From positions 63,729 to 127,728 of the forward strand of contig NZ_DKGQ01000052.1 in assembly GCF_002453355.1 (NCBI RefSeq): 64,000 bases of DNA, given 5' to 3'. Numbering within the stretch: position 1 is the stretch's first letter; each line of letters starts with the position of its first letter. Below, in pieces: positions 9,546 through 18,872 of the stretch. The position numbers and the translations under genes were made by a program. Below the pieces are notes generated by a model, which was not told the origin of the DNA, ran no database searches, and worked only from the letters and a program-made list of their open reading frames with translations. The DNA comes from Psychrobacter sp. UBA6766. Its GTDB lineage: Bacteria > Pseudomonadota > Gammaproteobacteria > Pseudomonadales > Moraxellaceae.

Positions 9546-11291
9546 ATGAGTACTAAAAACAATCACCCTGATAGCCCTGTTGTTGAAACTACCGTCGTAA
9601 AAGTTGGTGATACCCCAAATACCGATAAGGCGGCTGATGTAGCAACCGCTAAAAAAGCAACAACTGAAGACGCCAATCAGCCTAATGTGTTTGACACGAT
9701 GGCAAACTCAAAAACGGCTGAGCCAAAAAATACAGACGATAAAACGGCTGACACTGATAAAACAGCTGACACTAAGGCCAACGACGAAAAAACCACAGAC
9801 ACACAAAAAACAGAGGCTAAAAAAGACAGCGCATCTGAAAGCGACTCGAAAGGCAGCCAAAGCGCTACTGCTAATAAAGATAATGGCGCTACTGACGAAG
9901 TTAATAAAGCCAATAGCGCGGCAAAAAATGTCGATAAAAACATTAATACGACTGATAAAAAAGATACCAATATTGCGGCTAAAAAAGCGCACAAAACTGG
10001 ACTTAGCTCAGGTCAGCATCGTGTGGCCATCTTAGGTGGTAACCGTATTCCTTTTGCGCGCTCAAACGGCACATACGCAGATGTTAGCAATACCGATATG
10101 CTAACGGCGGCGTTAGACGGCTTGGTTGAGCGCTTTCACTTACAAGATGAGAAAATGGGTGAAGTGGTTGCGGGTGCGGTCATGAAACTGAGCCGTGACA
10201 TCAACTTAACTCGTGAAGCGACACTAAGCACCGCATTAAACCCACATACTCCCACTTATGATATCTCACAAGCGTGTGGTACGGGCTTACAAGCAACCTT
10301 TGCTTCTGCCAATAAAATCGCTCTTGGTATCATCGATTCAGCTATTACTGGTGGGGTTGACACGACCTCTGATGCCCCTATCGCAGTTGGTGATGGCTTA
10401 CGTAAAGTACTGATCAAATTGGGCGCTGCGAAAGACAACAAACAACGTTTAAAAGCTTTAATGAGTCTAAACCCAAAAGATTTGATCGATTCACCGCAAA
10501 ATGGTGAGCCACGAACTGGTCTATCAATGGGCGACCATCAGGCGATTACCGCGCTTGAGTGGAACATCAGCCGTGAAGATCAAGACGAGCTTGCCTTCAA
10601 TAGCCATAAAAATCTAGCGCGCGCTTATGATGAAGGTTTTTTCGACGACCTAATCACACCATATAAAGGTCTGACGCGTGACAACAACTTGCGCCCAGAT
10701 ACCACATTAGACAAGCTTGCTAAATTAAAACCTGTGTTTGGTAAAAAGAACGCCAACCCAACCATGACCGCTGCTAACTCTACGCCGCTAACGGATGGCG
10801 CCTCTTGTGTACTATTAGCCAATGATGAATGGGCTCAAGAGCGCGGCCTTAAGCCACTAGCGTATATCGTTCATCAAGAAACGGCTGCTGTTGACTTTAT
10901 CGGCAAATCTGGCGATAAAGAAGGCTTGCTCATGGCCCCAGCTTATGCAGTACCGCGTATGCTTGAGCGCGCTGGTCTAACGCTGCAAGATTTTGACTTT
11001 TATGAAATCCATGAAGCCTTTGCCTCACAAGTACTCTCAACATTGGCTGCTTGGGAAGACGAAAAATTCTGTGAAGAGCGTTTAGGTCTTGATGCGCCAC
11101 TAGGGTCTATTGATCGTAGCAAACTCAACGTCAATGGTTCATCACTTGCTGCAGGTCATCCATTTGCCGCAACAGGTGGTCGTATTTTAGCCACTGCTGC
11201 TAAATTACTGGATCAAAAAGGTTCAGGTCGCGCGCTTATTTCTATCTGCGCCGCTGGCGGTCAAGGTGTGACGTGTATCCTAGAGAAATAA
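9546..11291 (+). CDS. FadI-type acetyl-CoA acyltransferase (thiolase) with long disordered N-terminal extension
   Basis: The ATG at 9546 is preferred over upstream in-frame codons because AAGGA lies at 9534-9538. This gives 581 residues. Residues 1 to about 152 are low-complexity, rich in Asp, Lys, Thr and Ala (repeated KTADT-like units), without hydrophobic core. The thiolase proper starts near 153 and is complete: nucleophile Cys244 in QACGTG, the YEIHEAFA segment, NVNGSSLAAGHPFAATG and the second active-site Cys in CAAGGQG near the end. Thiolases condense or cleave 3-ketoacyl-CoA and acetyl-CoA. The core length (about 430) matches FadI/FadA2. The extension is not part of any thiolase I know. 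The gene is divergent from fabG and followed by a strong terminator. Confidence 0.92.
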   Translation: MSTKNNHPDSPVVETTVVKVGDTPNTDKAADVATAKKATTEDANQPNVFDTMANSKTAEPKNTDDKTADTDKTADTKANDEKTTDTQKTEAKKDSASESDSKGSQSATANKDNGATDEVNKANSAAKNVDKNINTTDKKDTNIAAKKAHKTGLSSGQHRVAILGGNRIPFARSNGTYADVSNTDMLTAALDGLVERFHLQDEKMGEVVAGAVMKLSRDINLTREATLSTALNPHTPTYDISQACGTGLQATFASANKIALGIIDSAITGGVDTTSDAPIAVGDGLRKVLIKLGAAKDNKQRLKALMSLNPKDLIDSPQNGEPRTGLSMGDHQAITALEWNISREDQDELAFNSHKNLARAYDEGFFDDLITPYKGLTRDNNLRPDTTLDKLAKLKPVFGKKNANPTMTAANSTPLTDGASCVLLANDEWAQERGLKPLAYIVHQETAAVDFIGKSGDKEGLLMAPAYAVPRMLERAGLTLQDFDFYEIHEAFASQVLSTLAAWEDEKFCEERLGLDAPLGSIDRSKLNVNGSSLAAGHPFAATGGRILATAAKLLDQKGSGRALISICAAGGQGVTCILEK

Positions 11292-11337
11292 TTTATCATT
11301 CTGATTAATTAGCCAATAAACAACAGTAATTTTTAAG

Positions 11338-11373
11338 ACGCCCTTTAATCCATTGATTAAAGGGTGTTTTTTT
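11338..11373 (+). terminator. Terminator of the thiolase gene
   Basis: A long stem, ACGCCCTTTAAT paired with ATTAAAGGGTGT (one G-U), with a 6-base loop, runs into seven T. Confidence 0.88.
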
Positions 11374-11514
11374 ATCTGAATAAAATGCTAAAAATGACTG
11401 CAGTAATCAAACACGGCTCATTCATAGCCTTATCAATAAGTGTGCTAAAGTAATAGCCATATAAAGAACAGTCATAATATAGTGTTCTATGAAAAGAATT
11501 ATCAGGAGTTTACT

Positions 11515-12528
11515 ATGAGCAAGAATTCCTCATCGATTGATCGACAAACTTTAAATACATCAAAGCAGCAAGCGCTGTCAGCACTCGAACAGGACAGTTT
11601 TATTACCCGTATGGATAAAGAAGTGTTTGGCGATGAGCTGCGCCGCAGAATGCACCAAGATTTAATTGATAGCTATGATGAAGAGCTTGAAAACGAGATA
11701 GACGACTACGTGCGTGACTTCCGTTTTGATGGTCGCGAGTTGAGTGAGCAAGAAAAGCTTGATCGCCGTACCTATTTTGAAGAATTACTGCGGCTGCAAC
11801 GAGAGCTTATCAAGTTGCAAGACTGGGTGGTTGAATACGGTGAGCGCATCGTCGTGATATTTGAAGGACGTGATTCTGCAGGTAAAGGCGGCGCTATCAA
11901 GCGTATTACCCAACGCTTAAACCCGCGTGTTTGCCGCGTCGCTGCCTTACCTGCCCCAACCGAACGCGAGCAGTCGCAGTGGTATTTCCAGCGTTATGTC
12001 GCGCATCTTCCTGCCGCTGGTGAGATTGTCTTGTTTGATCGCAGCTGGTATAACCGTGTAGGTGTCGAACGCGTGATGGGGTTTTGTACCGATGCGCAAT
12101 ACGAAGAGTTTTTCCAATCGGTACCTGAATTTGAGCGTATGCTAGTACGTTCAGGCATTCGCTTGGTTAAATATTGGTTTTCGATTACCGATGACGAGCA
12201 GCATTCGCGCTTTATGAGCCGAATTCATGACCCTCTTAAACAGTGGAAATTGTCGGCGATGGACTTGCAGTCACGCCGCCGCTGGGAGGATTACACCAAA
12301 GCCAAAGAAACCATGTTTGAGCGCACGCATATTCCTGAAGCGCCGTGGTGGGTAGTCGAAGGTAATAATAAAAAACGCGCTCGACTAAACTGTATCGCTC
12401 ATTTACTTGAGCAAATTCCTTATAAAGAAGTACCGCGAGATGAGGTTGAGTTGCCTGAACGGAAACGCGATGACGAATATTACCGCGAGCCGATTCCTGA
12501 TGATATGTATGTACCGCCGCGCTATTAA
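11515..12528 (+). CDS. ppk2: Polyphosphate kinase 2 (PPK2)
   Basis: The start at 11515 is chosen because AGGAG at 11504-11508 is spaced six bases away; an earlier ATG at 11490 region lacks one. The 337-residue cytoplasmic protein has the PPK2 Walker A GRDSAGKGG at residues 118-126 and the lid/Walker B motif FDRSWYNR at 174-181, followed by GVERVMGF. It transfers phosphate between polyphosphate and nucleoside diphosphates (or, depending on class, monophosphates). The single-domain form with this motif set fits class I, which usually makes NTP from NDP. It is a single-gene unit bounded by terminators on both sides. Class assignment and nucleotide preference are inferred. Confidence 0.93.
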   Translation: MSKNSSSIDRQTLNTSKQQALSALEQDSFITRMDKEVFGDELRRRMHQDLIDSYDEELENEIDDYVRDFRFDGRELSEQEKLDRRTYFEELLRLQRELIKLQDWVVEYGERIVVIFEGRDSAGKGGAIKRITQRLNPRVCRVAALPAPTEREQSQWYFQRYVAHLPAAGEIVLFDRSWYNRVGVERVMGFCTDAQYEEFFQSVPEFERMLVRSGIRLVKYWFSITDDEQHSRFMSRIHDPLKQWKLSAMDLQSRRRWEDYTKAKETMFERTHIPEAPWWVVEGNNKKRARLNCIAHLLEQIPYKEVPRDEVELPERKRDDEYYREPIPDDMYVPPRY

Positions 12529-12570
12529 CCCAATCCATTTACATATTATTTAAAAAACTGCACGGACAAA

Positions 12571-12605
12571 AAAGCAGCCTTACATATTTTATAAAGCTGC
12601 TTTTT
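12571..12605. terminator. Bidirectional terminator between ppk2 and pilZ
   Basis: AAAGCAGC and GCTGCTTT pair around a 17-base AT-rich loop, with A-run on the left and T-run on the right. It serves the convergent ppk2 and pilZ genes. Confidence 0.7.
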
Positions 12606-12666
12606 ATATGCTTTTGCTGGTATTTATAACAATCCTAATGAATACGATTACTGCTACGCACAAGTA

Positions 12667-13014
12667 CTACATGGTATAAGTCGATTGTAAGCTATCAATC
12701 TTACCGGCCAATAAACGCTCAACCTCATTTTTGATTCTTAGCCCAGCAATATCCGTACCTATCTGCACCGCAAAACCTGCTGGACGCCCGCTTTGGCTTT
12801 TTGAATTGATCCAAACCACTTTACCGTTCATGGGTAAGCGCTCGCTAGAATTGGGCAAAGTCACGGCAATAAAAACCTCATCACCCAATTTTTGCGTTTT
12901 ATCAGACGGTACAAATAACGCGCCATTGGTCACAAAAGATAAATAGCTTGCGTATAACGTTTCCATATCTTCAATATGACAGGTTAAAATCCCGCCACGC
13001 CCTGGCATTGCCAT
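12667..13014 (-). CDS. pilZ: PilZ-domain protein, type IV pilus-associated
   Basis: The 115 residues align along their length with Pseudomonas aeruginosa PilZ: GGILTC..I.D near the start, GALFVP, LGDEVFIAVTLPNSSERLPMNGKVVWI in the middle and a terminal THTM-like STYTM. The c-di-GMP-binding RxxxR at the N-terminus is absent, as in the pilus-assembly PilZ proteins, which act by binding the PilB ATPase and FimX rather than the nucleotide. The gene follows holB on the same strand with a 43-base gap, the same order as in Pseudomonas and Xanthomonas. A cytoplasmic role in type IV pilus assembly or twitching is inferred. Confidence 0.93.
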   Translation of the reverse strand: MAMPGRGGILTCHIEDMETLYASYLSFVTNGALFVPSDKTQKLGDEVFIAVTLPNSSERLPMNGKVVWINSKSQSGRPAGFAVQIGTDIAGLRIKNEVERLLAGKIDSLQSTYTM

Positions 13015-13057
13015 AGTCCGCTTCCTTTATAAGTGAGGTTTACTTTTTTAATCTAAG

Positions 13058-14209
13058 TTATAAATAAGCCAATTCTTGCATCAGCTTATCATAAGCGAAT
13101 TTTTCTTGCACATTTTGTTGTAGGGCAATTTTTGTTTCTTGCAGACTGTTTATAAATGCCTCTAATCCATCTTCAGTAGGTTGATAATTGTTTAGAGACG
13201 CTGATAAGTCAATGTCTTTTTGCAGGGCATCGAGCCCCAAGCATTCACGGCGCAAGTCTACGAGCATTAGCTCAGACAATTGGATAAATTCACTGATATT
13301 CAACTGGGTTTGCCAATAATCACTCGCCGCCACGCTACTGCGTTTGCCGCTACATAACGCTTGCCACGTTGTTAGCCATAGCGCGCGCTTGCTATACCAA
13401 GGCGCTTGCGCAAGAGCGACCGCTGCTAAAGGCGCGCCATTTGCCAACTGTATCAGCTGCTCAATGGCCGCCGTGCTAACTGCTTCACGATTGACCGTAC
13501 TACCAAGTGCTTGAGTGACATAATCAATTGAAACAGCCGGATCAATCGTTTGCAATGCCAACTGCTGGACGCGGCTTTTAATGGTTGGTAAGAGCTGTGC
13601 CGGACTGTCGCTGATTAGAAATAAATGCACTTGCGCTTGCGGCTCTTCCAAGGTTTTAAGCAGCGCATTAGCAGCTGCAACCGTCATCTGCTCTGCATAA
13701 TCTAGCACACAAATCCGCATGCCCTGACCACCTTGATAAATAAATGGTTGTAAAGCACGAATATCATCAACCTTTACTTTTAACACAGTATTACTGTCAG
13801 CTTTAACAGTCTTGGTAGATTTTTTATCTTTTGCTGTACTACTCGCCACTTCTTTATTATTAGCATTATCGATACTAACGGGCATACCAATAAGTGGCAA
13901 AACTTGTAAACTTGGATGCGTCCCTGATCTGAGCCATTGACAACTCTCGCATACACCGCAAGCACCGAGCGGATGACTCTCACGCTCTCGGCATAATAGC
14001 CATGCTACCAAGCGCCAGACAAAAGCACGCTTACCCATACCTTGCATACCAGCGGCTAAAAGTGCATGCGGTAAAGACTGCTGCGGTATTAATACCCGCT
14101 TAGTCAGCTGTGACCATAGCTCATTTTGCCAGGGCAACAACGGTGCAAAATATATATTATCCGTCAAAGGCAATGTGCTGGTCATTTCAGTTACCCCATT
14201 CACGATCAT
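13058..14209 (-). CDS. holB: DNA polymerase III subunit delta'
   Basis: A clamp-loader subunit that helps the gamma complex load the beta clamp. The 383 residues contain an AAA+ domain with a degenerate P-loop (GMQGMGKR, about 55-62), the four-cysteine zinc module (C-x8-C-x2-C-x2-C around residues 73-90) and the sensor region VLDYAEQMTVAAANALLKTLEEP. A Lys/Ser-rich insert (about 115-145) lies between the zinc module and the sensor. Length is somewhat above the usual 330. Two starts are possible: the ATG at 14209, with AAGG about nine bases upstream, and an ATG eight codons later. It follows kdsB at a distance of 116 bases and precedes pilZ. Confidence 0.94.
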   Translation of the reverse strand: MIVNGVTEMTSTLPLTDNIYFAPLLPWQNELWSQLTKRVLIPQQSLPHALLAAGMQGMGKRAFVWRLVAWLLCRERESHPLGACGVCESCQWLRSGTHPSLQVLPLIGMPVSIDNANNKEVASSTAKDKKSTKTVKADSNTVLKVKVDDIRALQPFIYQGGQGMRICVLDYAEQMTVAAANALLKTLEEPQAQVHLFLISDSPAQLLPTIKSRVQQLALQTIDPAVSIDYVTQALGSTVNREAVSTAAIEQLIQLANGAPLAAVALAQAPWYSKRALWLTTWQALCSGKRSSVAASDYWQTQLNISEFIQLSELMLVDLRRECLGLDALQKDIDLSASLNNYQPTEDGLEAFINSLQETKIALQQNVQEKFAYDKLMQELAYL

Positions 14210-14325
14210 CGCTCAATACCTTAAATACGTTCAATACGCTTACAACCTTTGAGTAACAAACAATCCTACTCTATTTAATAAAATACTTTATAAACATTTA
14301 CTTAGGCTATTATTAATTATGTAAA

Positions 14326-15168
14326 TTAGCAATTTTGAAAATTTACCAAACTCATAGCATTAAGACGATCCAAATCTTCTTGAGTATCGACGCCTGCTGG
14401 TAGAGGACAGTTGGCAATGGCAATAGCAATATGCCCGCCATTTTCTAGTACGCGTAACTGCTCTAGGCTTTCCAGTGTTTCAAGGGGCGTTTGCGGCCAG
14501 TGTACAAACTGCTGTAATAAGCTAACTCGGTAAGCATATAATCCCAAGTGACGATAAGCATTCTTTGGCGCTTGCTGCTGTATACTTTTATCGTTTGCCA
14601 AAACCACATTACGGTTGCACGGAATCGGTGCTCGGCTAAAATACAGCGCTCGCTGCAGATTATTAGACTTCTGACTGACAACTTTAACCACCGATGGTCG
14701 CATAAAAGTTTCGTAGTCTTCGATAGGCTCGCATAAAGTCGCCATCACGCTGTCGCTATCTTGCACTAGAAGTGCTTTGACTTGCTGTAATAATAAAGGC
14801 GGTACTAGAGGCTCATCACCTTGCATATTAACCACGATATCATGCTCAGCCCAACCTTTAATAGCGGCGACTTCAGCCAAGCGGTCAGTCCCTGACGCAT
14901 GCTCGCTACTGGTCATTACTACATCAAAACCAGCATCTATGCAAACTTTGGCAATCGCTTCATCATCTGTAGCAATACACATGTCATCAGCAAAATCAGC
15001 CAATTGCGCTTTTTCAGCCACCCAAAGTATCATTGGCTTACCATGAATGCTTAATAATGGCTTACCAGGTAAGCGGGTGCTCTTAAAGCGTGCAGGGATA
15101 ACAATATGCGTTTTAACTGGTGCTGTTTCAATTGGCATTGTTTCGACTGATGTTAAGACTGATGACAT
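14326..15168 (-). CDS. kdsB: 3-deoxy-manno-octulosonate cytidylyltransferase (CMP-Kdo synthetase)
   Basis: Activates Kdo with CTP to CMP-Kdo for the inner core of lipopolysaccharide. The nucleotide-binding opening IPARFKSTRLPGKPL lies at residues 24-38 and the NMQGDEPLVPP motif at about 115-125, followed by HLGLYAYR. The 280 residues exceed the usual 250 by an N-terminal tail of about 20 residues. AGGAA six bases before the ATG supports the start. The gene is the last of the lipid A/LPS set exbB-exbD-msbA-lpxK-kdsB and starts 38 bases after the lpxK stop. Confidence 0.96.
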   Translation of the reverse strand: MSSVLTSVETMPIETAPVKTHIVIPARFKSTRLPGKPLLSIHGKPMILWVAEKAQLADFADDMCIATDDEAIAKVCIDAGFDVVMTSSEHASGTDRLAEVAAIKGWAEHDIVVNMQGDEPLVPPLLLQQVKALLVQDSDSVMATLCEPIEDYETFMRPSVVKVVSQKSNNLQRALYFSRAPIPCNRNVVLANDKSIQQQAPKNAYRHLGLYAYRVSLLQQFVHWPQTPLETLESLEQLRVLENGGHIAIAIANCPLPAGVDTQEDLDRLNAMSLVNFQNC

Positions 15169-15206
15169 GGTTTATTCCTATAAAAATCTTCTACATTTTT
15201 AGGCTT

Positions 15207-16322
15207 CTAGTCATTACTAGTATCGATATTTAAAGCTTTTAATTGCTGCTGTAAATTGTCATAACAACTGTCCGACAACACCGCAGTTACTGGCAATACC
15301 CATAATCGGCTAACAAGCTCTTGATATTCGTCGCTAAGTGTTCGACGGCTAGTTATATTCAGAAGCAGGGCTCTTATTTTAACTGCGTCTTTACTGGTCA
15401 CAACAATAGGCAGCTCGCTATGCTGTAACAGCTCATCCAAGCTAAAGTCATAATGATCGGGATAAGCATGCTCAACAACCTCAAAGCCAAGCGACAATAA
15501 AGTATCAAAAAAACGCTGTGGATAGCCGATACCGCTTACCGCATGTACCCGACTATTTGGCATAGGTGGCATAGGCATTTTTTCTTCTGTGACATTTGAG
15601 CTACCTATCTCAGCAGCAGAAGACCATAAAAGCTGCAACTTATCCGCTTTTAAGTACATCGATAAACGATTAGATTGTGCTTGATTGTTGCTATCTTTGG
15701 TCGTCCTATTTGCTTTTTCGTGGTAGACCACATTTGCACCCTGCAATCGCGACATGGGTTCACGTAGAAATCCGGTTGGCAGCAATTGCTGATTACCAAA
15801 GCCGCGTGATGCGTCAACCACAATCCATTCGATATCACGTTGCAGCGCATAATGCTGCAAGCCATCATCAGCAATAATCAGTTGTAAGTCAGGATAAGCA
15901 TTTAATAAGGTGGTAATAGCCTGCTTACGATTGGGACAAACGGCCATCGCCGCGCCTGTCATATTGACAATTAAACACGGCTCGTCACCTACGATGCTTG
16001 GCAAACTGTCTGCACTAACCAAAGCGGGCATCTGACTACTATCGCCACCATAACCGCGGCTGATAACCCCTACCTTTATGCCTTGCTTTTGTAAGTGAGT
16101 AACCAGCGCAATAATTAACGGCGTTTTGCCACTACCGCCTACCGTAATATTACCAATCACCATCACTGCAATAGGCGCGCGATAACTTGAAAACAATCCC
16201 ACCTTATAAGCTTGACGGCGCAGCATGGCGATGAGCCCGTACAACCAACTGACAGGCAGTAGCAGCCAGAGCCAAGCGGCCTGACGTTGCCATGCACGCG
16301 TCATTGTGGTTTCAATACTCAT
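15207..16322 (-). CDS. lpxK: Tetraacyldisaccharide 4'-kinase
   Basis: Phosphorylates the 4' position of the lipid A disaccharide precursor, giving lipid IVA, at the cytoplasmic face of the inner membrane. The 371 residues show an N-terminal membrane-associated helix (about 15-33), the P-loop GNITVGGSGKTP at 57-68, VISRGYGG shortly after and the DDGLQHYALQRD motif in the middle. A segment around 210-240 (NNQAQSNRLS, SSNVTEEKM) is longer than in typical LpxK (about 330 residues). It follows msbA on the same strand, as expected from their functional coupling. Confidence 0.95.
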   Translation of the reverse strand: MSIETTMTRAWQRQAAWLWLLLPVSWLYGLIAMLRRQAYKVGLFSSYRAPIAVMVIGNITVGGSGKTPLIIALVTHLQKQGIKVGVISRGYGGDSSQMPALVSADSLPSIVGDEPCLIVNMTGAAMAVCPNRKQAITTLLNAYPDLQLIIADDGLQHYALQRDIEWIVVDASRGFGNQQLLPTGFLREPMSRLQGANVVYHEKANRTTKDSNNQAQSNRLSMYLKADKLQLLWSSAAEIGSSNVTEEKMPMPPMPNSRVHAVSGIGYPQRFFDTLLSLGFEVVEHAYPDHYDFSLDELLQHSELPIVVTSKDAVKIRALLLNITSRRTLSDEYQELVSRLWVLPVTAVLSDSCYDNLQQQLKALNIDTSND

Positions 16323-16438
16323 GATTATTTTTACTTGCCCTAGCTATTTAAACTAATTATTCAACCCAATGATTACATTCAATTACTTAGCACAATTTAT
16401 TTAATAAACTACTATGAACAATTGCTACTTTTGTACAA

Positions 16439-18226
16439 TTATTCAAAGTCGCGCGCGTACATTTGCGCATAATGGCCATGCAATTGCATCAGCTCTTCGT
16501 GGGTGCCTAATTCAACAATTTGACCACTATCTAACACTGCAATACGGTCAGCTGATTCAATCGTTGTTAAACGATGGGCAATCACCAGTGTCGTCCTATC
16601 TTTCATGACGTTATCAAGTGCTTTTTGAATATAGTATTCTGACTCGTTATCTAAAGCACTGGTGGCTTCATCTAAAATCAAAATCGGTGCGTCTTTCAAT
16701 AACGCACGCGCAATCGAGATACGCTGACGTTGACCGCCTGATAGCTGCAAGCCTTCAGCGCCAATCTCACTTTGATAGCCATTTGGCATTTTCATAATAA
16801 AATCGTGGGCAAAAGCGTCTTTTGCAGCGCGCTCGACCTCAGCTTGGGTTTTATCCGCTAGGCTACCATAGGCAATATTATTAAACACAGTAGTATTAAA
16901 CAGTACCACTTGCTGATTGACCATCGCAATCTGCGCGCGCAAACTCTCAAGCTTAATATCTTCAATTGACATACCGTCAAGGGTAATTTGCCCCGAGGAC
17001 GTATTTAAAGTACGCGTAAGTAAGTTCACTAAAGAGGATTTACCAGCGCCGCTACGGCCGACCAGTGCTATCGTCTCGCCTGCACGCACATCCAAAGTAA
17101 AATCACGCAGCGCCACCGTTGAATCAGGATAAACCAAACTGACATTATCGAACTGAATGTTACCTGCTAAAGTCGGGCTAAGTATGCCTGTGTCTTGTTC
17201 TTCTGGCTCATCCAGCAAGGTAAAGATTGACTCGCCCGCGGCAAGCCCTTTTTGCAATTTTTGATTGATATCAGTGAGCGAGCGCACCGGCTTACTTAAT
17301 AATCCTGCAGCAGCAATATAGGAGATAAACTCACCCGCTGAGATATTATCTATCACCGCAGGACGCAGCGCCAGCCATACAACGACTGCCATTGCCATCG
17401 CCATCAATAACTGCACCGCTGGGGTATTAATGCTATTGGTCACCACGACCTTCATCCCTTGGCGCAGGTTTTTCTTCGAGGTTATATCAAAACGCTTGGC
17501 TTCATACGCTTGTCCGCCATAGTTTTTCACCACCTGATAGCCGCCGATGACCTCATTAGTGATGTGGCTGACACTACCCATGGTTTCTTGAATGCCTTTA
17601 GACAGCTTTAAGTAACGCTTCGAGGCCACGCGTATCAACCACAAAATCGGTGGCAGCACGACAAATAAAATCAAAGTTAAACGCCAGTTGCTATAAAGCA
17701 AAAAACCTATCAGAGCCACGACTGTCAAACCATCGCGTAACAAAGTTTTCATTGAATCGGTACTGGCAGCAGTCACCTGTTCAACATCAAAAATAAGTTT
17801 GGATGAAATAGTCCCTGCTGGATTTGCCAGATAGAACGAGCTTGGCAAACGCAAAAGCTTATTAAACACCTGAACGCGTAACTCATAGACAAGATTTCGC
17901 GAAACTAATGCCGTATAGTAATTACCTAAAAAACTCCCTACGCCGCGGACAAAAAACAGCATGACGATAATAAAGGGAAACAAATCCTGTTTGCTTTGAT
18001 CGTTTTGATTGATGGCATCAGTGATGTATTGCAATAATTTGGCAATCCAAATCTCTGTCGCTGCATTAATTGCAAACCCTATTATGACTAATAGTAGTGC
18101 CCACCAATAAGGTTTAAGATAGCTTAATAGACGTAATAATGTCCTATGCTTAGGCGTATTTGATGGCACTGCTGATAACTTTTTAGCAGAATTTTTTTTA
18201 GAGTCAGGTTGATAAGCTTGGCTCAT
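16439..18226 (-). CDS. msbA: Lipid A core flippase, ABC exporter
   Basis: A homodimeric half-transporter moving lipid A-core across the inner membrane. The 595 residues comprise a hydrophilic N-tail (1-28), six membrane segments (about 38-320) and a nucleotide-binding domain with Walker A GRSGAGKSS (390-398), signature LSGGQ (495-499) and Walker B ILILDEATSALD (515-526), then the H-loop in IAHRL. GAGGC lies five bases from the ATG. It stands between exbD and lpxK; the exbD-msbA gap contains an 11-bp inverted repeat (18297-18344). Confidence 0.95.
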   Translation of the reverse strand: MSQAYQPDSKKNSAKKLSAVPSNTPKHRTLLRLLSYLKPYWWALLLVIIGFAINAATEIWIAKLLQYITDAINQNDQSKQDLFPFIIVMLFFVRGVGSFLGNYYTALVSRNLVYELRVQVFNKLLRLPSSFYLANPAGTISSKLIFDVEQVTAASTDSMKTLLRDGLTVVALIGFLLYSNWRLTLILFVVLPPILWLIRVASKRYLKLSKGIQETMGSVSHITNEVIGGYQVVKNYGGQAYEAKRFDITSKKNLRQGMKVVVTNSINTPAVQLLMAMAMAVVVWLALRPAVIDNISAGEFISYIAAAGLLSKPVRSLTDINQKLQKGLAAGESIFTLLDEPEEQDTGILSPTLAGNIQFDNVSLVYPDSTVALRDFTLDVRAGETIALVGRSGAGKSSLVNLLTRTLNTSSGQITLDGMSIEDIKLESLRAQIAMVNQQVVLFNTTVFNNIAYGSLADKTQAEVERAAKDAFAHDFIMKMPNGYQSEIGAEGLQLSGGQRQRISIARALLKDAPILILDEATSALDNESEYYIQKALDNVMKDRTTLVIAHRLTTIESADRIAVLDSGQIVELGTHEELMQLHGHYAQMYARDFE

Positions 18227-18296
18227 AAAAGCCTCAATTTAGGTATAAAAAAGAAATGACACAAATGCAGCAGTGGCAAGTGAACATAAAATACAG

Positions 18297-18344
18297 CAGT
18301 AAAAACACCAAGGGTCATGATAGTGGCGTTTGATGTTTTTACTG
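18297..18344. repeat. 11-bp inverted repeat in the exbD-msbA gap
   Basis: CAGTAAAAACA at 18297-18307 is perfectly mirrored by TGTTTTTACTG at 18334-18344, with a 26-base spacer containing a further CCA/TGG pair. It could be a hairpin in the transcript or an operator upstream of msbA. Confidence 0.4.
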
Positions 18345-18370
18345 TAGCAATATATCAAACACCCTAAAAC

Positions 18371-18814
18371 TTATTGTGGCACAGATTGTGGTAAAGGCTG
18401 ACCTAGTGGCACAACTGTACTGATATTTAGATTTAAAAAACCCAATTTACCAGCAATATCCATGACCCGTACCACCGATTGATGCGTGGCATTTGCATCG
18501 GCGGCAATAACAAATAGCATATCGCGATTATTTCCCGCTTCTTGCTGAAGCATGCTGGTCAGCTCGGCCTCATCGCTACTCGCAAGCGTAATGCCATTAA
18601 CCAAATAACTGCCATCTTCTTGCACGGCCACTTCAATACTGTTTTTTTCTTCTGTCAGTGCCACGCCTTCCGCTTCAGGAAGAATGATATTTAAGCGGCT
18701 AAAGTGATTAAACGAGGTTGCAAGAAGTAAAAATACAATTAAAAATAATAAGCAATCAATCATCGGTGTCAGATTGATTTCTAGTGGCTCAACGGTCGGT
18801 TTTCTAAAACGCAT
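18371..18814 (-). CDS. exbD: ExbD/TolR-family energy-transducing protein
   Basis: The start at 18814 (MRFRKP) is preferred to an in-frame TTG eight codons earlier because it is an ATG with GAAGAGAG six bases upstream and matches the family opening. The 147-residue protein has one membrane helix (about 18-38) preceded by NLTPMIDCLLFLIVF, containing the conserved functional Asp, and a periplasmic domain. With ExbB it converts the proton gradient to motion for an envelope partner. There is no tonB here; the pair precedes msbA-lpxK-kdsB, the same order as in Pseudomonas, so its true partner is uncertain. Confidence 0.92.
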   Translation of the reverse strand: MRFRKPTVEPLEINLTPMIDCLLFLIVFLLLATSFNHFSRLNIILPEAEGVALTEEKNSIEVAVQEDGSYLVNGITLASSDEAELTSMLQQEAGNNRDMLFVIAADANATHQSVVRVMDIAGKLGFLNLNISTVVPLGQPLPQSVPQ

Positions 18815-18872
18815 ATCGCTCTCTTCAATGGGCTGCAATGTACAGATTCAACAAATAAGTGACGCCACACAA

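Noticed and set aside
9677..9994. Antisense frames over the repetitive thiolase head
   Set aside because: Caused by the low-complexity Asp/Lys/Thr repeats of the real gene on the other strand; hydrophobic repeats are a mirror artefact.
12236..12538. 100-codon frame antisense to ppk2
   Set aside because: Lies inside a fully conserved PPK2 coding sequence; no start signal.
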